Of a stretch of DNA of 64,000 nt, positions 24,155 to 37,125 are shown one piece after another. The translations under genes and the position numbers were made by a program. The stretch covers positions 27,805,843-27,869,842 of the forward strand of contig CM072810.1 in assembly GCA_037013495.1 (NCBI GenBank), read 5' to 3'. The first letter of the stretch is position 1. Each line of letters starts with the position of its first letter. The stretch is from Hippophae tibetana (Eukaryota; Streptophyta; Magnoliopsida; Rosales; Elaeagnaceae). Under the pieces are notes generated by a model. It ran no database searches, was not told the origin of the DNA, and saw only the letters and a program-made list of their open reading frames with translations.

Positions 24155-25923
24155 CTTAAGAGCCAAGTTCTCTCCCTTCTCAAAAGTATATTACTCTCAT
24201 CTTGGCCACTAGTGATGTAGTTCGAATGCCTGCCCAACATATTCATTTAACAGTAAGTTCAATTGGCTTGTACATGGACTTAAGTAAATTAATTTGGCAT
24301 GAAATGATACGGTAGTATTGGATTGATTTTCTCATTCTAATTTTCTCTAATAATATTTCTACCCAAGTTTTAAAAGTAGTTGATTATGTTTGAAAAATAT
24401 GCAAACACTTTGTCCAAAGTTTCATTCTCTTGCATGATATAGATTTTAAAATTTGCATTCAACTATATAATTCTAGATTTATTTCATTGTTGAAATGCCT
24501 ATATGAGTGGTCTCCAAAATGTTTCATGTTCTTTTGAAGAAGTTTAATTTTAAATTCAACTTAATAATCATTTTAGAGCTCGAATTACCTTTTTTTTAAT
24601 ATCCCTGAAAAAGGGTCTCTTCTTCCTATGAAATTTAGTAAATCTCATGGAAAGTAGAGCCACTTTCTCTTCATTGAGATTAGAGTCATCATTTCTAACA
24701 ATTGGGTTAAAAACATGTTCGCTCGGACCACTATCCTTGATGTCTTAAGAGCCAAGTTCTCTCCCTTCTCGAAAGTATATTACTCTCATCTTGGCCACTA
24801 GTGATGTAGTTCGAATGCCTGCCCAACATATTCGTTTAACAGTAAGTTCAATTGGCTTATACATGGACTAAAGCAAGGTAATTTGGCATGAAAATAATAA
24901 GGTAGTATTGGAATGATTTTCTCAATCTAATTTTCTTTGCTAATAGGTCCACCCAAGTTTTAAAAGTAGTTGATTACCTTTGAAAAATATGCAAAGACTT
25001 TGTCCAAAGTTTCATCCTCTTCCATGATATAGATTTCAAAATTTCCATTCAACTATATAATTCTAGATTTATTTCATTGTTGAAATGCTCATATGAGTGG
25101 TCTCCAAAATTTTTCATGTTCTTTTGAAGAAGTTTAATTTTAAATTCAACTTAATAATCATTTTAGAGCTCGAATTACCTTTTTTTTAATATCCCTGAAA
25201 ATGGGTCTCTTCTTCCTATGAAATTTAGTAAATCTCATGGCAAGTAGAGCCACTTTCTCTTCATTGAGATTAGAGTCATCATTTCTAACAATTGGGTTAA
25301 AAACATGTTCGCTCGGACCACTATCCTTGATGTCTTAAGAGCCAAGTTCTCTCCCTTCTCGAAAGTATATTACTCTCTTCTTGGCCACTAGTGATGTAGT
25401 TCGAATGCCTGCCCAACATATTCGTTTAACAGTAAGTTCAATTGGCTTATACATGGACTTAAGCAAGGTAATTTGGCATGAAAATGATAAGGTAGTATTG
25501 GAATGATTTTCTCAATCTAATTTTCTAAGCTAATAGGTCCACCCAAGTTTTAAAAGTAGTTGATTACGTTTGAAAAATATGCAAAGACTTTGTCCAAAGG
25601 TTCATCCTCTTGCATGATATAGGTTTCAAAATTTCCATTCAACTATATAATTCTAGATTTATTTCATCGTTGAAATGCCTATATGAGTGCTATCCAAAAT
25701 GTTTCATGTTGTTTTGAAGAAGTTTAATTTTAAATTCTACTTAATAATCATTTTAGAGCTAGAATTACCTTTTTTTTAATATCCCTGAAAAAGGGTCTCT
25801 TATTCCTATGAAATTTAGTAAATCTCATGGAAAGTAGAGCCACTTTCTCTTCATTGAGATTAGAGTCATCATTTCTAACAATTGGGTTAAAAACATGTTC
25901 GCTCGGACCACTATCCTTGATGT
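24155..25923 (+). repeat. Three monomers between V copies
   Basis: Monomers start at 24155 (class A, TAATATTTCTACCC), 24744 (class B, GAAAATAATAAGG, but with a class A-like GCTCATATG end) and 25334 (class B, CTCTTCTTGG, TAAGCTAATAGG, ending with CATCGTTG and GTGCTATCC). The second has GGACTAAAGC for GGACTTAAGC. They separate copies 1 and 2 of unit V. Confidence 0.9.
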
Positions 25924-28900
25924 CTTAAGAGCCAAGTTCTCTCCCTTCTCAAAAGTATATTACTCTCATCTTGGCCACTAGTGATGTAGTTCGAATGCCT
26001 GCCCAACATATTCATTTAACAGTAAGTTCAATTGGCTTGTACATGGACTTAAGTAAATTAATTTGGCATGAAATGATACGGTAGTATTGGATTGATTTTC
26101 TCATTCTAATTTTCTCTAATAATAGGTCTACCCAAGTTTTAAAAGTAGTTGATTACGTTTGAAAAATATGCAAACACTTTGTCCAAAGTTTCATCCTCTT
26201 GCATGATATAGATTTCAAAATTTCCATTCAACTATATAATTCTAGATTTATTTCATTGTTGAAATGCTCATATGAGTGGTCTCCAAAATTTTTCATGTTC
26301 TTTTGAAAAAGTTTAATTTTAAATTCAACTTAATAATCATTTTAGAGCTCGAATTACCTTTTTTTAATATCCCTGAAAAAGGGTCTCTTCTTCCTATGAA
26401 ATTTAGTAAATCTCATGGCAAGTAGAGCCACTTTCTCTTCATTGAGATTAGAGTCATCATTTCTAACAATTGGGTTAAAAACATGTTCGCTCGGACCACT
26501 ATCCTTGATGTCTTAAGAGCCAAGTTCTCTCCCTTCTCGAAAGTATATTACTCTCTTCTTGGCCACTAGTGATGTAGTTCGAATGCCTGCCCAACATATT
26601 CGTTTAACAGTAAGTTCAATTGGCTTATACATGGACTTAAGCAAGGTAATTTGGCATGAAAATAATAAGGTAGTATTGGAATGATTTTCTCAATCTAATT
26701 TTCTTTGCTAATAGGTCCACCCAAGTTTTAAAAGTAGTTGATTACGTTTGAAAAATATGCAAAGACTTTGTCCAAAGTTTCATCCTCTTGCATGATATAG
26801 ATTTCAAAATTTCCATTCAACTATATAAGTCTAGATTTATTTTATTGTTGAAATGCCTATATGAGTGGTCTCCAAAATGTTTCATGTTCTTTTGAAGATG
26901 TTTAATTTTAAATTCAACTTAATAATCATTTTAGAGCTCGAATTACCTTTTTTTTAATATCCCTGGAAAAGGGTCTCTTGTTCCTATGACATTTAGTAAA
27001 TCTCAAGGCAAGTAGAGCCACTTTCTCTTCATTGAGATAAGAGTCATCATTTCTAACAATTGGGTTAAAAACATGTTCGCTCGGACCACTATCCTTGATG
27101 TCTTAAGAGCCAAGTTCTCTCCCTTCTCAAAAGTATATTACTCTCATCTTGGCCACTAGTGATGTATTTCGAATGCCTCCCCAACATATTCATTTAACAG
27201 TAAGTTCAATTGGCTTGTACATGGACTTAAGTAAATTAATTTGGCATGAAATGATACGGTAGTATTGGATTGATTTTCTCATTCTAATTTTCTCTAATAA
27301 TATTTCTACCGAAGTTTTAAAAGTAGTTGATTATGTTTGAAAAATATGCAAACACTTTGTCCAAAGTTTCATCCTCTTGCATGATATAGATTTTAAAATT
27401 TGCATTCAACTATATAATTCTAGATTTATTTTATTGTTGAAATGCCTATATGAGTGGTCTCCAAAATGTTTCATGTTCTTTTGAGGAAGTTTAATTTTAA
27501 ATTCAACTTAATAATCATTTTAGAGCTCGAATTACCTTTTTTTAATATCCCTGAAAAAGGGTCTCTTCTTCCTATGAAATTTAGTAAATCTCACGGCAAG
27601 TAGAGCCACTTTCTCTTCATTGAGATTAGAGTCATCATTTCTAACAATTGGGTTAAAAACATGTTTGCTCGGACCACTATCCTTGATGTCTTAAGAGCGA
27701 AGCTCTCTCCCTTCTCGAAAGTATATTACTCTCATCTTGGCCACTAGTGATGTAGTTCGAATGCCTGCCCAACATATTCGTTTAACAGTAAGTTCCATTG
27801 GCTTATACATGGACTTAAGCATGGTAATTTGGCATGAAAATGATAAGGTAGTATTGGAATGATTTTCTCAATCTAATTTTCTTTTCTAATAGGTCCACCC
27901 AAGTTTTAAAAGTAGTTGATTACGTTTGAAAAATATGCAAAGACTTTGTCCAAAGTTTCATCCTCTTGCATGATATAGATTTCAAAATTTCCATTCAACT
28001 ATATAATTCTAGATTTATTTCATTGTTGAAATGCCCATATGAGTGGTCTCCAAAATGTTTCATGTTCTTTTGAAGAAGTTTAATTTTAAATTTATCTTAA
28101 TAATCATTTTAGAGCTCGAATTACCTTTTTTTTAATATCCCTGAAAAAGGGTCTCTTATTCCTAAGAAATTTAGTAAATCTCATGGAAAGTAGAGCCACT
28201 TTCTCTTCATTGAGATTAGAGTCATCATTTCTAACAATTTGGTTAAAAACATGTTCGCTCGGACCACTATCCTTGATGTCTTAAGAGCCAAGTTCTCTCC
28301 CTTCTCAAAAGTATATTACTCTCATCTTGGCCACTAGTGATGTAGTTCGAATGCCTGCCCAACATATTCATTTAACAGTAAGTTCAATTGGCTTGTACAT
28401 GGACCTAAGTAAATTAATTTGGCATGAAATTATACGGTAGTATTGGATTGATTTTCTCATTCTTATTTTCTCAAATAATAGGTCTACCCAAGTTTTAAAA
28501 GTAGTTGATTACGTTTGAAAAATATGCAAACACTTTGTCCAAAGTTTCATCCTCTTGCATGATATAGATTTCAAAATTTCCATTCAACTATATAATTCTA
28601 GATTTATTTCATTGTTGAAATGCTCATATGAGTGGTCTCCAAAATTTTTCATGTTCTTTTGAAGAAGTTTAATTTTAAATTCAACTTAATAATCATTTTA
28701 GAGCTCGAATTACCTTTTTTTTAATATCCTTGAAAAAGGGTCTCTTCTTCCTATGAAATTTAGTAAATCTCATGGCAAGTAGAGCCACTTTCTCTTCATT
28801 GAGATTAGAGTCATCATTTCTAACAATTGGGTTAAAAACATGTTCGCTCGGACCACTATCCTTGATGTCTTAAGAGCCAAGTTCTCTCCCTTCTCGAAAG

Positions 28901-30048
28901 TATATTACTCTCATCTTGGCCACTAGTGATGTAGTTCGAATGCCTGCCCAACATATTCGTTTAACAGTAAGTTCAATTGGCTTATACATGGACTTAAGCA
29001 AGGTAATTTGGCATGAAAATGATAAGGTAGTATTGGAATGATTTTCTCAATCTAATTTTCTAAGCTAATAGGTCAACCCAAGTTTTAAAAGTAGTTGATT
29101 ACGTTTGAGAAATATGCAAAGACTTTGTCCAAAGGTTCATCCTCTTGCATGATATAGATTTCAAAATTTCCATTCAACTATATAATTCTAGATTTATTTC
29201 ATTGTTGAAATGCCCATATGAGTGGTCTCCAAAATGTTTCATGTTCTTTTGAAGAAGTTAAATTTTAAATTCAACTTAATAATCATTTTAGAGCTCGAAT
29301 TACCTTTTTTTTAATATCCCTGAAAAAGGGTCTCTTATTCCTATGAAATTTAGTAAATCTCATGGCAAGTAGAGCCACTTTCTCTTCATTGAGATTAGAT
29401 TCATCATTTCTAACAATTGGGTTAAAAACATGTTCACTCGGACCACTATCCTTGATGTCTTAAGAGCCAAGTTCTCTCCCTTCTCGAAAGTATATTACTC
29501 TCATCTTGGCCACTAGTGATGTAGTTCGAATGCCTGCCCAACATATTCGTTTAACAGTAAGTTCAATTGGCTTATATATGGACTTAAGCAAGGTAATTTG
29601 GCATGAAAATAATAAGGTAGTATTGGAATAATTTTCTCAATCTAATTTTCTTTGCTAATAGGTCCACCCAAGTTTTAAAAGTAGTTGATTACGTTTGAAA
29701 AATATGCAAAGACTTTGTCCAAAGTTTCATCCTCTTGCATGATATAGATTTCAAAATTTCCATTCAACTATATAATTCTAGATTTATTTTATTGTTGAAA
29801 TGCCTATATGAGTGGTCTCCAAAATGTTTCATGTTCTTTTGAAGAAGTTTAATTTTAAATTCAACTTAATAATCATTTTAGAGCTCGAATTACCTTTTTT
29901 TTAATATCCCTGAAAAAGGGTCTCTTCTTCCTATGAAATTTAGTAAATCTCATGGAAAGTAGAGCCACTTTCTCTTCATTGCGATTAGAGTCATCATTTC
30001 TAACAATTGGGTTAAAAACATGTTCGCTCGGACCACTATCCTTGATGT
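25924..30048 (+). repeat. Seven-monomer unit V, copy 2
   Basis: Monomers start at 25924, 26512, 27102, 27690, 28280, 28869 and 29459. The offset from copy 1 is about 5894 bp. It shares markers with copy 3 that copy 1 lacks: CTATATAAGTCTAG, GATGTATTTCGAATG, TTCTACCGAAG, GAGCGAAGCTC and TGTTCACTCGG. Copies 2 and 3 are therefore the younger pair. The last monomer has CATTGCGATTAG near 29979. Confidence 0.95.
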
Positions 30049-31000
30049 CTTAAGAGCCAAGTTCTCTCCCTTCTCGAAAGTATATTACTCTCTTCTTGGC
30101 CACTAGTGATGTAGTTCGAATGCCTGCCCAACATATTCGTTTAACAGTAAGTTCAATTGGCTTATACATGGACTTAAGCAAGGTAATTTGGCATGAAAAT
30201 AATAAGGTAGTATTGGAATGATTTTCTCAATCTAATTTTCTTTGCTAATAGGTCCACCCAAGTTTTAAAAGTAGTTGATTACGTTTGAAAAATATGCAAA
30301 GACTTTGTCCAAAGTTTCATCCTCTTGCATGATATAGATTTCAAAATTTCCATTCAACTATATAATTCTAGATTTATTTCATTGTTGAAATGCCCATATG
30401 AGTGGTCTCCAAAATGTTTCATGTTCTTTTGAAGAAGTTAAATTTTAAATTCAACTTAATAATCATTTTAGAGCTCGAATTACCTTTTTTTTAATATCCC
30501 TGAAAAAGGGTCTCTTATTCCTATGAAATTTAGTAAATCTCATGGCAAGTAGAGCCACTTTCTCTTCATTGAGATTAGATTCATCATTTCTAACAATTGG
30601 GTTAAAAACATGTTCACTCGGACCACTATCCTTGATGTCTTAAGAGCCAAGTTCTCTCCCTTCTCGAAAGTATATTACTCTCATCTTGGCCACTAGTGAT
30701 GTAGTTCGAATGCCTGCCCAACATATTCGTTTAACAGTAAGTTCAATTGGCTTATATATGGACTTAAGCAAGGTAATTTGGCATGAAAATAATAAGGTAG
30801 TATTGGAATAATTTTCTCAATCTAATTTTCTTTGCTAATAGGTCCACCCAAGTTTTAAAAGTAGTTGATTACGTTTGAAAAATATGCAAAGACTTTGTCC
30901 AAAGTTTCATCCTCTTGCATGATATAGATTTCAAAATTTCCATTCAACTATATAATTCTAGATTTATTTCATCGTTGAAATGCCTATATGAGTGCTATCA
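30049..31000 (+). repeat. Partial repeat of the end of unit V
   Basis: Monomers start at 30049 and 30639. From roughly 30360 onward the sequence repeats 29180-29800 at an offset of 1180 bp (GAAGTTAAATTTT, GATTAGATTC, TGTTCACTCGG, CTTATATATGG, GGAATAATTTTC). Near 30970-31000 it switches to CATCGTTGAAATG and GTGCTATCACAAAATG before rejoining unit V. The right boundary is approximate. Confidence 0.85.
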
Positions 31001-34000
31001 CAAAATGTTTCATGTTCTTTTGAAAAAGTTTAATTTTAAATTCAACTTAATAATCATTTTAGAGCTCGAATTACCTTTTTTTAATATCCCTGAAAAAGGG
31101 TCTCTTCTTCCTATGAAATTTAGTAAATCTCATGGCAAGTAGAGCCACTTTCTCTTCATTGAGATTAGAGTCATCATTTCTAACAATTGGGTTAAAAACA
31201 TGTTCGCTCGGACCACTATCCTTGATGTCTTAAGAGCCAAGTTCTCTCCCTTCTCGAAAGTATATTACTCTCTTCTTGGCCACTAGTGATGTAGTTCGAA
31301 TGCCTGCCCAACATATTCGTTTAACAGTAAGTTCAATTGGCTTATACATGGACTTAAGCAAGGTAATTTGGCATGAAAATAATAAGGTAGTATTGGAATG
31401 ATTTTCTCAATCTAATTTTCTTTGCTAATAGGTCCACCCAAGTTTTAAAAGTAGTTGATTACGTTTGAAAAATATGCAAAGACTTTGTCCAAAGTTTCAT
31501 CCTCTTGCATGATATAGATTTCAAAATTTCCATTCAACTATATAAGTCTAGATTTATTTTATTGTTGAAATGCCTATATGAGTGGTCTCCAAAATGTTTC
31601 ATGTTCTTTTGAAGATGTTTAATTTTAAATTCAACTTAATAATCATTTTAGAGCTCGAATTACCTTTTTTTTAATATCCCTGGAAAAGGGTCTCTTGTTC
31701 CTATGACATTTAGTAAATCTCAAGGCAAGTAGAGCCACTTTCTCTTCATTGAGATAAGAGTCATCATTTCTAACAATTGGGTTAAAAACATGTTCGCTCG
31801 GACCACTATCCTTGATGTCTTAAGAGCCAAGTTCTCTCCCTTCTCAAAAGTATATTACTCTCATCTTGGCCACTAGTGATGTATTTCGAATGCCTCCCCA
31901 ACATATTCATTTAACAGTAAGTTCAATTGGCTTGTACATGGACTTAAGTAAATTAATTTGGCATGAAATGATACGGTAGTATTGGATTGATTTTCTCATT
32001 CTAATTTTCTCTAATAATATTTCTACCGAAGTTTTAAAAGTAGTTGATTATGTTTGAAAAATATGCAAACACTTTGTCCAAAGTTTCATCCTCTTGCATG
32101 ATATAGATTTTAAAATTTGCATTCAACTATATAATTCTAGATTTATTTTATTGTTGAAATGCCTATATGAGTGGTCTCCAAAATGTTTCATGTTCTTTTG
32201 AGGAAGTTTAATTTTAAATTCAACTTAATAATCATTTTAGAGCTCGAATTACCTTTTTTTAATATCCCTGAAAAAGGGTCTCTTCTTCCTATGAAATTTA
32301 GTAAATCTCACGGCAAGTAGAGCCACTTTCTCTTCATTGAGATTAGAGTCATCATTTCTAACAATTGGGTTAAAAACATGTTTGCTCGGACCACTATCCT
32401 TGATGTCTTAAGAGCGAAGCTCTCTCCCTTCTCGAAAGTATATTACTCTCATCTTGGCCACTAGTGATGTAGTTCGAATGCCTGCCCAACATATTCGTTT
32501 AACAGTAAGTTCCATTGGCTTATACATGGACTTAAGCATGGTAATTTGGCATGAAAATGATAAGGTAGTATTGGAATGATTTTCTCAATCTAATTTTCTT
32601 TTCTAATAGGTCCACCCAAGTTTTAAAAGTAGTTGATTACGTTTGAAAAATATGCAAAGACTTTGTCCAAAGTTTCATCCTCTTGCATGATATAGATTTC
32701 AAAATTTCCATTCAACTATATAATTCTAGATTTATTTCATTGTTGAAATGCCCATATGAGTGGTCTCCAAAATGTTTCATGTTCTTTTGAAGAAGTTTAA
32801 TTTTAAATTTATCTTAATAATCATTTTAGAGCTCGAATTACCTTTTTTTTAATATCCCTGAAAAAGGGTCTCTTATTCCTAAGAAATTTAGTAAATCTCA
32901 TGGAAAGTAGAGCCACTTTCTCTTCATTGAGATTAGAGTCATCATTTCTAACAATTTGGTTAAAAACATGTTCGCTCGGACCACTATCCTTGATGTCTTA
33001 AGAGCCAAGTTCTCTCCCTTCTCCAAAGTATATTACTCTCATCTTGGCCACTAGTGATGTAGTTCGAATGCCTGCCCAACATATTCATTTAACAGTAAGT
33101 TCAATTGGCTTGTACATGGACCTAAGTAAATTAATTTGGCATGAAATTATACGGTAGTATTGGATTGATTTTCTCATTCTTATTTTCTCAAATAATAGGT
33201 CTACCCAAGTTTTAAAAGTAGTTGATTACGTTTGAAAAATATGCAAACACTTTGTCCAAAGTTTCATCCTCTTGCATGATATAGATTTCAAAATTTCCAT
33301 TCAACTATATAATTCTAGATTTATTTCATTGTTGAAATGCTCATATGAGTGGTCTCCAAAATTTTTCATGTTCTTTTGAAGAAGTTTAATTTTAAATTCA
33401 ACTTAATAATCATTTTAGAGCTCGAATTACCTTTTTTTTAATATCCTTGAAAAAGGGTCTCTTCTTCCTATGAAATTTAGTAAATCTCATGGCAAGTAGA
33501 GCCACTTTCTCTTCATTGAGATTAGAGTCATCATTTCTAACAATTGGGTTAAAAACATGTTCGCTCGGACCACTATCCTTGATGTCTTAAGAGCCAAGTT
33601 CTCTCCCTTCTCGAAAGTATATTACTCTCATCTTGGCCACTAGTGATGTAGTTCGAATGCCTGCCCAACATATTCGTTTAACAGTAAGTTCAATTGGCTT
33701 ATACATGGACTTAAGCAAGGTAATTTGGCATGAAAATGATAAGGTAGTATTGGAATGATTTTCTCAATCTAATTTTCTAAGCTAATAGGTCAACCCAAGT
33801 TTTAAAAGTAGTTGATTACGTTTGAGAAATATGCAAAGACTTTGTCCAAAGGTTCATCCTCTTGCATGATATAGATTTCAAAATTTCCATTCAACTATAT
33901 AATTCTAGATTTATTTCATTGTTGAAATGCCCATATGAGTGGTCTCCAAAATGTTTCATGTTCTTTTGAAGAAGTTAAATTTTAAATTCAACTTAATAAT

Positions 34001-34765
34001 CATTTTAGAGCTCGAATTACCTTTTTTTTAATATCCCTGAAAAAGGGTCTCTTATTCCTATGAAATTTAGTAAATCTCATGGCAAGTAGAGCCACTTTCT
34101 CTTCATTGAGATTAGATTCATCATTTCTAACAATTGGGTTAAAAACATGTTCACTCGGACCACTATCCTTGATGTCTTAAGAGCCAAGTTCTCTCCCTTC
34201 TCGAAAGTATATTACTCTCATCTTGGCCACTAGTGATGTAGTTCGAATGCCTGCCCAACATATTCGTTTAACAGTAAGTTCAATTGGCTTATATATGGAC
34301 TTAAGCAAGGTAATTTGGCATGAAAATAATAAGGTAGTATTGGAATAATTTTCTCAATCTAATTTTCTTTGCTAATAGGTCCACCCAAGTTTTAAAAGTA
34401 GTTGATTACGTTTGAAAAATATGCAAAGACTTTGTCCAAAGTTTCATCCTCTTGCATGATATAGATTTCAAAATTTCCATTCAACTATATAATTCTAGAT
34501 TTATTTTATTGTTGAAATGCCTATATGAGTGGTCTCCAAAATGTTTCATGTTCTTTTGAAGAAGTTTAATTTTAAATTCAACTTAATAATCATTTTAGAG
34601 CTCGAATTACCTTTTTTTTAATATCCCTGAAAAAGGGTCTCTTCTTCCTATGAAATTTAGTAAATCTCATGGAAAGTAGAGCCACTTTCTCTTCATTGCG
34701 ATTAGAGTCATCATTTCTAACAATTGGGTTAAAAACATGTTCGCTCGGACCACTATCCTTGATGT
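31001..34765 (+). repeat. Unit V, copy 3 (left monomer truncated)
   Basis: It begins inside the monomer at 30639, where GAAAAAGTTTAAT at 31022 matches 26305, and continues through monomers starting at 31229, 31819, 32407, 32997, 33586 and 34176. The offset from copy 2 is 4717 bp, that is eight monomers. By eye it is nearly identical to copy 2; one difference is CTCCAAAGTA near 33022 for CTCAAAAGTA. The match ends around 34810, where TCATCTTGG replaces TCTTCTTGG. Confidence 0.94.
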
Positions 34766-35945
34766 CTTAAGAGCCAAGTTCTCTCCCTTCTCGAAAGTAT
34801 ATTACTCTCATCTTGGCCACTAGTGATGTAGTTCGAATGCCTGCCCAACATATTCGTTTAACAGTAAGTTCAATTGGCTTATACATGGACTTAAGCAAGG
34901 TAATTTGGCATGAAAATAATAAGGTAGTATTGGAATGATTTTCTCAATCTAATTTTCTTTGCTAATAGTTCCACCCAAGTTTTAAAAGTAGTTGATTACG
35001 TTTGAAAAATATGCAAAGACTTTGTCCAAAGTTTCATCCTCTTCCATGATATAGATTTCAAAATTTCCATTCAACTATATAATTCTAGATTGATTTCATT
35101 GTTGAAATGCCCATATGAGTGGTCTCCAAAATGTTTCATGTTCTTTTGAAGAAGTTTAATTTTAAATTCAACTTAATAATCATTTTAGAGCTCGAATTAC
35201 CTTTTTTTTAATATCCCTGAAAAAGGGTCTCTTATTCCTATGAAATTTAGTAAATCTCATGGCAAGTAGAGCCACTTTCTCTTCATTGAGATTAGAGTCA
35301 TCATTTCTAACAATTGGGTTAAAAACATGTTCGCTCGGACCACTATCCTTGATGTCTTAAGAGCCAAGTTCTCTCCCTTCTCGAAAGTATATTACTCTCA
35401 TCTTGGCCACTAGTGATGTAGTTCGAATGCCTGCCCAACATATTCGTTTAACAGTAAGTTCAATTGGCTTATACATGGACTTAAGCAAGGTAATTTGGCA
35501 TGAAAATAATAAGGTAGTATTGGAATGATTTTCTCAATCTAATTTTCTTTGCTAATAGGTCCACCCAAGTTTTAAAAATAGTTGATTACGTTTGAAAAAT
35601 ATGCAAAGACTTTGTCCAAAGTTTCATCCTCTTCCATGATATAGATTTCAAAATATCCATTCAACTATATAATTCTAGATTTATTTTATTGTTGAAATGC
35701 CTATATGAGTGGTCTCCAAAATGTTTCATGTTCTTTTGAAGAAGTTTAATTTTAAATTCAACTTAATAATCATTTTAGAGCTTGAATTACCTTTTTTTTA
35801 ATATCCCTGAAAAAGGGTCTCTTCTTCCTATGAAATTTAGTAAATCTCACGGCAAGTAGAGCCACTTTCTCTTCATTGAGATTAGAGTCATCATATCTAA
35901 CAATTGGGTTAAAAACTTGTTTGCTCGGACCACTATCCTTGATGT
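34766..35945 (+). repeat. Dimer W, copy 1
   Basis: Monomers start at 34766 and 35356, both class B. Markers are GCTAATAGTTCCACCC and CTAGATTGATTTC in the first, and AAAATAGTTGATT, AAAATATCCATTC, GAGCTTGAATT, CATATCTAACAA and AAAACTTGTTTGC in the second. All recur 1180 bp downstream. Confidence 0.95.
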
Positions 35946-37125
35946 CTTAAGAGCCAAGTTCTCTCCCTTCTCGAAAGTATATTACTCTCATCTTGGCCAC
36001 TAGTGATGTAGTTCGAATGCCTGCCCAACATATTCGTTTAACAGTAAGTTCAATTGGCTTATACATGGACTTAAGCAAGGTAATTTGGCATGAAAATGAT
36101 AAGGTAGTATTGGAATGATTTTCTCAATCTAATTTTCTTTGCTAATAGTTCCACCCAAGTTTTAAAAGTAGTTGATTACGTTTGAAAAATATGCAAAGAC
36201 TTTGTCCAAAGTTTCATCCTCTTCCATGATATAGATTTCAAAATTTCCATTCAACTATATAATTCTAGATTGATTTCATTGTTGAAATGCCCATATGAGT
36301 GGTCTCCAAAATGTTTCATGTTCTTTTGAAGAAGTTTAATTTTAAATTCAACTTAATAATCATTTTAGAGCTCGAATTACCTTTTTTTTAATATCCCTGA
36401 AAAAGGGTCTCTTATTCCTATGAAATTTAGTAAATCTCATGGCAAGTAGAGCCACTTTCTCTTCATTGAGATTAGAGTCATCATTTCTAACAATTGGGTT
36501 AAAAACATGTTCGCTCGGACCACTATCCTTGATGTCTTAAGAGCCAAGTTCTCTCCCTTCTCGAAAGTATATTACTCTCATCTTGGCCACTAGTGATGTA
36601 GTTCGAATGCCTGCCCAACATATTCGTTTAACAGTAAGTTCAATTGGCTTATACATGGACTTAAGCAAGGTAATTTGGCATGAAAATAATAAGGTAGTAT
36701 TGGAATGATTTTCTCAATCTAATTTTCTTTGCTAATAGGTCCACCCAAGTTTTAAAAATAGTTGATTACGTTTGAAAAATATGCAAAGACTTTGTCCAAA
36801 GTTTCATCCACTTCCATGATATAGATTTCAAAATATCCATTCAACTATATAATTCTAGATTTATTTTATTGTTGAAATGCCTATATGAGTGGTCTCCAAA
36901 ATGTTTCATGTTCTTTTGAAGAAGTTTAATTTTAAATTCAACTTAATAATCATTTTAGAGCTTGAATTACCTTTTTTTTAATATCCCTGAAAAAGGGTCT
37001 CTTCTTCCTATGAAATTTAGTAAATCTCACGGCAAGTAGAGCCACTTTCTCTTCATTGAGATTAGAGTCATCATATCTAACAATTGGGTTAAAAACTTGT
37101 TTGCTCGGACCACTATCCTTGATGT
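35946..37125 (+). repeat. Dimer W, copy 2
   Basis: Monomers start at 35946 and 36536 and match 34766-35945. Differences seen are GAAAATGATAAGG for GAAAATAATAAGG in the first monomer, and CATCCACTTCC near 36807 for CATCCTCTTCC in the second. Confidence 0.95.

Noticed and set aside
30915..31142. 75-codon plus-strand open frame
   Set aside because: It starts at a TTG inside the satellite, and is open only because this monomer has an extra base in GTGCTATCACAAAATG plus a seven-T tract. Sister monomers have stops in the same place. No codon bias or domain.
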